Assembly (NCBI GenBank): GCA_009701105.1
Contig: WLKU01000012.1
Coordinates: forward strand, 1 to 18,982
DNA: 18,982 bases
Source: Actinomycetota bacterium
Lineage (GTDB): Bacteria; Actinomycetota; Acidimicrobiia; Acidimicrobiales; Ilumatobacteraceae
Reading direction: 5' to 3'
In this document: one piece after another, positions 16,268 to 18,982 of the stretch
Layout: every line of letters starts with the position of its first letter
Position numbering within the stretch: the first letter of the stretch is position 1
Notes under the pieces: generated by a model
The model's database searches: none
Told to the model about the DNA's origin: nothing
The model's input: only the letters and a program-made list of their open reading frames with translations
Program-made: the position numbers and the translations under genes

Positions 16268-17134
16268 ATGAACATTGTGCATGCCCCGATGTTGCAAATT
16301 CTTGATACCAAGCGCAATTCGCTCACCGAGATCCTTGCAGTGCTCGCCCAAGACGGTGGAGTCATCGCGCACAACATGCTCTCGCCCCAGGTCGTTGCCA
16401 ATCTATTGAGCGAGCTCGCACCACAGAGCGAGACATCTCAGGTAGGCCCAAAATCAGATAATGAAAACGTCAACCATTTTTGGGGTCAACAGACCAAGCG
16501 CTTCACGCGTCTTGCCCAACGTTCTCAGACATTTGCCGACGAAGTATTAGTGCACCCAATCTTGACCGGCGTAGCCGACGAACTGCTCAAGCCTTATTGT
16601 GCGTCGTACTGGATGAACACCGGCCAGATGATGATCGTTATGCCTGGCGGTGCTCCCCAATATATGCACCGCGATTCTGATGACTGGCCAGCAATGTGCT
16701 CACCAACCGCGCCACCCTGCCAGATCAGCTGCATGTTTGCGTTGTCTGACTTCACCGCCGAAAACGGCGCTACGCGAGTTGCACCAGGCAGCCACTTGTG
16801 GAGCGATTATTCACGTCAAGCCACAGATGACGAAATCACTCAAGCCGTAATGCCAGCAGGCAGCGGAATGATCTACCTAGGAAAGACGCTGCACAGTGCT
16901 GGCGCAAACAAGACCGAAAACGAACCTCGGTTCGGAATGCATCTTTCGTATGTGCTCGGATGGCTGACTCCGGAAGAAGCAGGTTGCCTCGGCGTCACCG
17001 AAGATCGCGCCAAAACTTTTACGAAGCAACAACAGCAACTGCTTGGCTATCGCTGCTACGACGCATCAGATCTCAATGGAGGACGCCTCTGGACCGTCGA
17101 TTACGAAGACGTTCCTGTCGGACTCAACTGGTAA
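16268..17134 (+). CDS. Phytanoyl-CoA dioxygenase (PhyH) family Fe(II)/2-oxoglutarate oxygenase
   Basis: This 288-residue cytoplasmic protein is a member of the family that hydroxylates or otherwise oxidises small molecules using Fe(II), O2 and 2-oxoglutarate. The facial triad is readable as H134 and D136 in YMHRDSDDW and H209 in GKTLHSAGAN, with R221 a probable 2-oxoglutarate ligand. FTAENGATRVAPGSHLW (residues 162-178) is the usual double-stranded-helix segment before the distal His. ATG 16268 is the first in-frame start after a TAA; AGGAG lies 12 bases upstream, which is rather long. A Rieske oxygenase gene follows on the same strand. The real substrate is unlikely to be phytanoyl-CoA and cannot be told from sequence. 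Confidence 0.9.
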   Translation: MNIVHAPMLQILDTKRNSLTEILAVLAQDGGVIAHNMLSPQVVANLLSELAPQSETSQVGPKSDNENVNHFWGQQTKRFTRLAQRSQTFADEVLVHPILTGVADELLKPYCASYWMNTGQMMIVMPGGAPQYMHRDSDDWPAMCSPTAPPCQISCMFALSDFTAENGATRVAPGSHLWSDYSRQATDDEITQAVMPAGSGMIYLGKTLHSAGANKTENEPRFGMHLSYVLGWLTPEEAGCLGVTEDRAKTFTKQQQQLLGYRCYDASDLNGGRLWTVDYEDVPVGLNW

Positions 17135-17170
17135 TTGTGCAGAACAACGAACACGAAAGCAGTATGCAAT

Positions 17171-18298
17171 ATGTCAATCAATAGTGTCAGCATCAGCAAC
17201 AACATTCAGGGCTTGCGCCAAAGCTTCACGCGTGATGAATATGTATCACCAGCGATTTTCGCTCACGAAATGGAAGAGATATTTGCAAAGCGCTGGAACT
17301 TTGTCGGTCGTGCAGAGCAACTCACCCACATCGGCGATCGCCTTGTCGTTGAAGTTGGCAACGAGAGCATCCTCATCGTGCGGAATCGTGAAGGCGAACT
17401 GCGCGCTTATTACAACGTCTGTCAGCACCGTGGCTCGCAGTTGTGCGACAAAAGTGGCAGCGGTTTTGGTGCGGCCATCACCTGCCCGTATCACTCGTGG
17501 AGTTACTCACTCGAGGGCAAACTCGTCAGCGCAATTCACCACGACAAAGAATCATTTGATCGAGACAGCATCTCACTCACCCAAGTGCGCGTGGATGAGT
17601 GGCAGGGCAACATGTTTGTCTGCCTCAACGATGACGAAGAGTCATTACATGATTGGCTCGAAGATTTGTATAGCAAGCCTTTTGACTTAGATAAGTTTGA
17701 GATGGGCAAGCTCAAAGTTGCCTACACCACAGTCGACGAAGCCAAGGCCAACTGGAAAGTGCTTGTTGAGAACTATTGCGAGTGCTTGCACTGCTCGGTT
17801 GTGCACCCAGAGTTTTGTGAAATTGTGCCGGTGTATGGCAAAGGTTTCAACTTCCAAAATGATCGCTTTGATAGTGGCGTAAGCCTTGCTCCTGGCATGA
17901 CCGCAGTGTCTTTCAAACAAAATGAAGGCCTTCCACTTCTTGCATCTATGGAAGACCTCGACGACTACTCGGTGTTTGGTGCATACGTCTATCCAAACAT
18001 GCTGATTGACATAAACCCGACGCTTGTCGCGGTCACCGCATACATTCCGCGTACGCCAACTCACACCACCATCATCACCACTTACCTCTTCCCTGCTGAG
18101 GCCATCAATAATCCAGCGATGGACATCATGCCAGCAGTCGAGTTCAACGACCTCGTCAACCATCAAGACATCGATGTGTCCGAGCGCGTGCAGCGCGGTG
18201 TTGCTTCAAAGTCATTTAAGCGCGCATATCACTCCGAGATGGAAAAGTATGCACAACGTTTTGTCAAGCAATACCGCCAGGACATAACTAACAGCTAG
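17171..18298 (+). CDS. Rieske-type ring-hydroxylating/demethylating oxygenase, alpha subunit
   Basis: This protein has about 375 residues from ATG 17171; a TTG at 17135 would add 12 residues. The Rieske 2Fe-2S site is C84-x-H86 with C105-x2-H108 (CQHRG, CPYHSW). The mononuclear iron site shows ENYCECLHCSVVHPEF with H207 and H212, and a C-terminal acidic ligand near D333 (QDIDVSERVQRG). The bridging residue is E204 rather than the Asp of classic dioxygenases. As I recall, the ENxxECxHC pattern is also seen in quaternary-amine demethylases of the GbcA/CntA type, so a betaine-like or amine substrate is possible. No reductase or ferredoxin partner is visible nearby. It is probably cotranscribed with the PhyH gene and overlaps the convergent aminotransferase stop by four bases (CTAG). 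Confidence 0.93.
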   Translation: MSINSVSISNNIQGLRQSFTRDEYVSPAIFAHEMEEIFAKRWNFVGRAEQLTHIGDRLVVEVGNESILIVRNREGELRAYYNVCQHRGSQLCDKSGSGFGAAITCPYHSWSYSLEGKLVSAIHHDKESFDRDSISLTQVRVDEWQGNMFVCLNDDEESLHDWLEDLYSKPFDLDKFEMGKLKVAYTTVDEAKANWKVLVENYCECLHCSVVHPEFCEIVPVYGKGFNFQNDRFDSGVSLAPGMTAVSFKQNEGLPLLASMEDLDDYSVFGAYVYPNMLIDINPTLVAVTAYIPRTPTHTTIITTYLFPAEAINNPAMDIMPAVEFNDLVNHQDIDVSERVQRGVASKSFKRAYHSEMEKYAQRFVKQYRQDITNS

Positions 18299-18982
18299 TT
18301 GAAACTACCAACCTCGAACTCGACAGATTGCTGGTCGCTCATCGAAGCAACAGTTTTTCCAAGCCGTGCAAGGTTCTCAAGAAATACATCGCCATGATCA
18401 CGAGTGTGGGCAACCGAAAGCGTCAGTGATTCGCTCTTGCCCCATGGCGCCAAAAATACTCCACCATTAAATTGCATCAAATAGTGCAGGTGCATTGCTC
18501 CAGTGCTGACTTCAAGGAAGTCACGATAATTCTTTGCAGGCTCATTGCTGTACACAACAGAGACCTTGAACCCAAACTGATACCCGTGAGCCTCCTGCCC
18601 ATATCCGTGCAATGTTGCCAGTGACTGCTCGAGAATGTACGCACCAACATCGTTGGCTTTGGCGTACGCATCGTCGGTCAAAACTTCGGTCAGCACAGCG
18701 CGTGCCGCAGCCATCGTTAATGGGTTTCCATTAAATGTTCCAACTTGGCTATATCGCCCATCGGTAATCGCCGACATCACTTCTGTTGTTCCACCAACCG
18801 CACCACATGGCAATCCTCCACCAAGTGCTTTGGCAAGACAAATGATGTCTGGAGTAACTCCATACATTGCTGTCACTCCACCGGGGTGAACTACCAATCC
18901 TGTTTTGACTTCGTAAACCGCCAACAATGCTCCATGTCGATGCACCATATCTTTGATGCCTTCGAGATAACCAGGCTGCGGC
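18295..18982 (-). CDS. HemL-like class III aminotransferase, partial (5' end outside the window)
   Basis: About 229 residues of the C-terminal part are present, and the frame stays open to the window edge (PQPGYLEGIKDMVHRHGALL). The family is that of glutamate-1-semialdehyde aminomutase-like, PLP-dependent enzymes. LAKALGGGLPCGAVGG holds the Schiff-base Lys (codon 18829-18831), and QVGTFNGNPLTMAA is the phosphate-site loop. The motif that normally reads DEVKTG reads YEVKTG: codon 18913-18915 gives Tyr instead of the Asp that binds the PLP ring nitrogen. It is convergent with the Rieske gene and shares the CTAG stop with it. True HemL is unlikely because of this change and the context. The role may be in the same pathway as the neighbours, which is inference. 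Confidence 0.88.
   Translation of the reverse strand, partial: PQPGYLEGIKDMVHRHGALLAVYEVKTGLVVHPGGVTAMYGVTPDIICLAKALGGGLPCGAVGGTTEVMSAITDGRYSQVGTFNGNPLTMAAARAVLTEVLTDDAYAKANDVGAYILEQSLATLHGYGQEAHGYQFGFKVSVVYSNEPAKNYRDFLEVSTGAMHLHYLMQFNGGVFLAPWGKSESLTLSVAHTRDHGDVFLENLARLGKTVASMSDQQSVEFEVGSFN

Noticed and set aside
17135..17170. TTG start of the Rieske gene
   Set aside because: The added 12 residues show no conserved features, and an ATG follows at 17171. It is kept as an alternative only.

Overview
The window looks like a piece of actinobacterial chromosome, probably from a mid-GC, compact-genome lineage such as the Acidimicrobiia (an inference). Three things point there: a single-polypeptide FbiC (CofG and CofH fused), a DUF222-type HNH protein, and an F420-type luciferase-fold oxidoreductase. 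Genes are packed tightly, and three of the four convergent pairs abut or overlap at their stop codons. No rRNA, tRNA, CRISPR array or insertion sequence is visible.

Left part (1-1567): the tail of an unidentified gene, then ribE (riboflavin synthase), then a gene fusing an AroQ-type chorismate mutase to a VOC/HPPD-like domain. Next comes an islet of about 4 kb (1568-5535). It holds a TetR regulator divergent from an operon encoding a flavin amine oxidase, an SCP2-like protein and an APC amine/amino-acid permease. A perfect 30-bp palindrome lies between the divergent genes. The islet is more AT-rich than ribE. It is flanked by a 78-bp direct repeat: the true 3' end of the chorismate mutase-VOC gene at 1490-1567, and a detached copy of that 3' end at 5536-5613 whose differences are almost all synonymous. 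This looks like the scar of a horizontal insertion at the 3' end of a gene.

Middle (5742-7576): a DUF222/HNH endonuclease-like gene and a type II toxin-antitoxin pair (RHH-like antitoxin, MazF/PemK-like toxin). Housekeeping genes follow: fbiC (F420 precursor FO synthesis), and on the other strand the operon rbfA-truB-ribF, which is divergent from leuS. ribE, ribF and fbiC together cover the last riboflavin step, FMN/FAD formation and the deazaflavin branch.

Right part (15434-18982): an F420/flavin-type LLM oxidoreductase divergent from a phytanoyl-CoA dioxygenase-family protein and a Rieske oxygenase. A HemL-like class III aminotransferase runs convergently and is cut by the window edge. The aminotransferase carries Tyr where the family has its PLP-binding Asp. 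These four genes may form an undescribed oxidative small-molecule pathway; the substrate cannot be read from the sequence.
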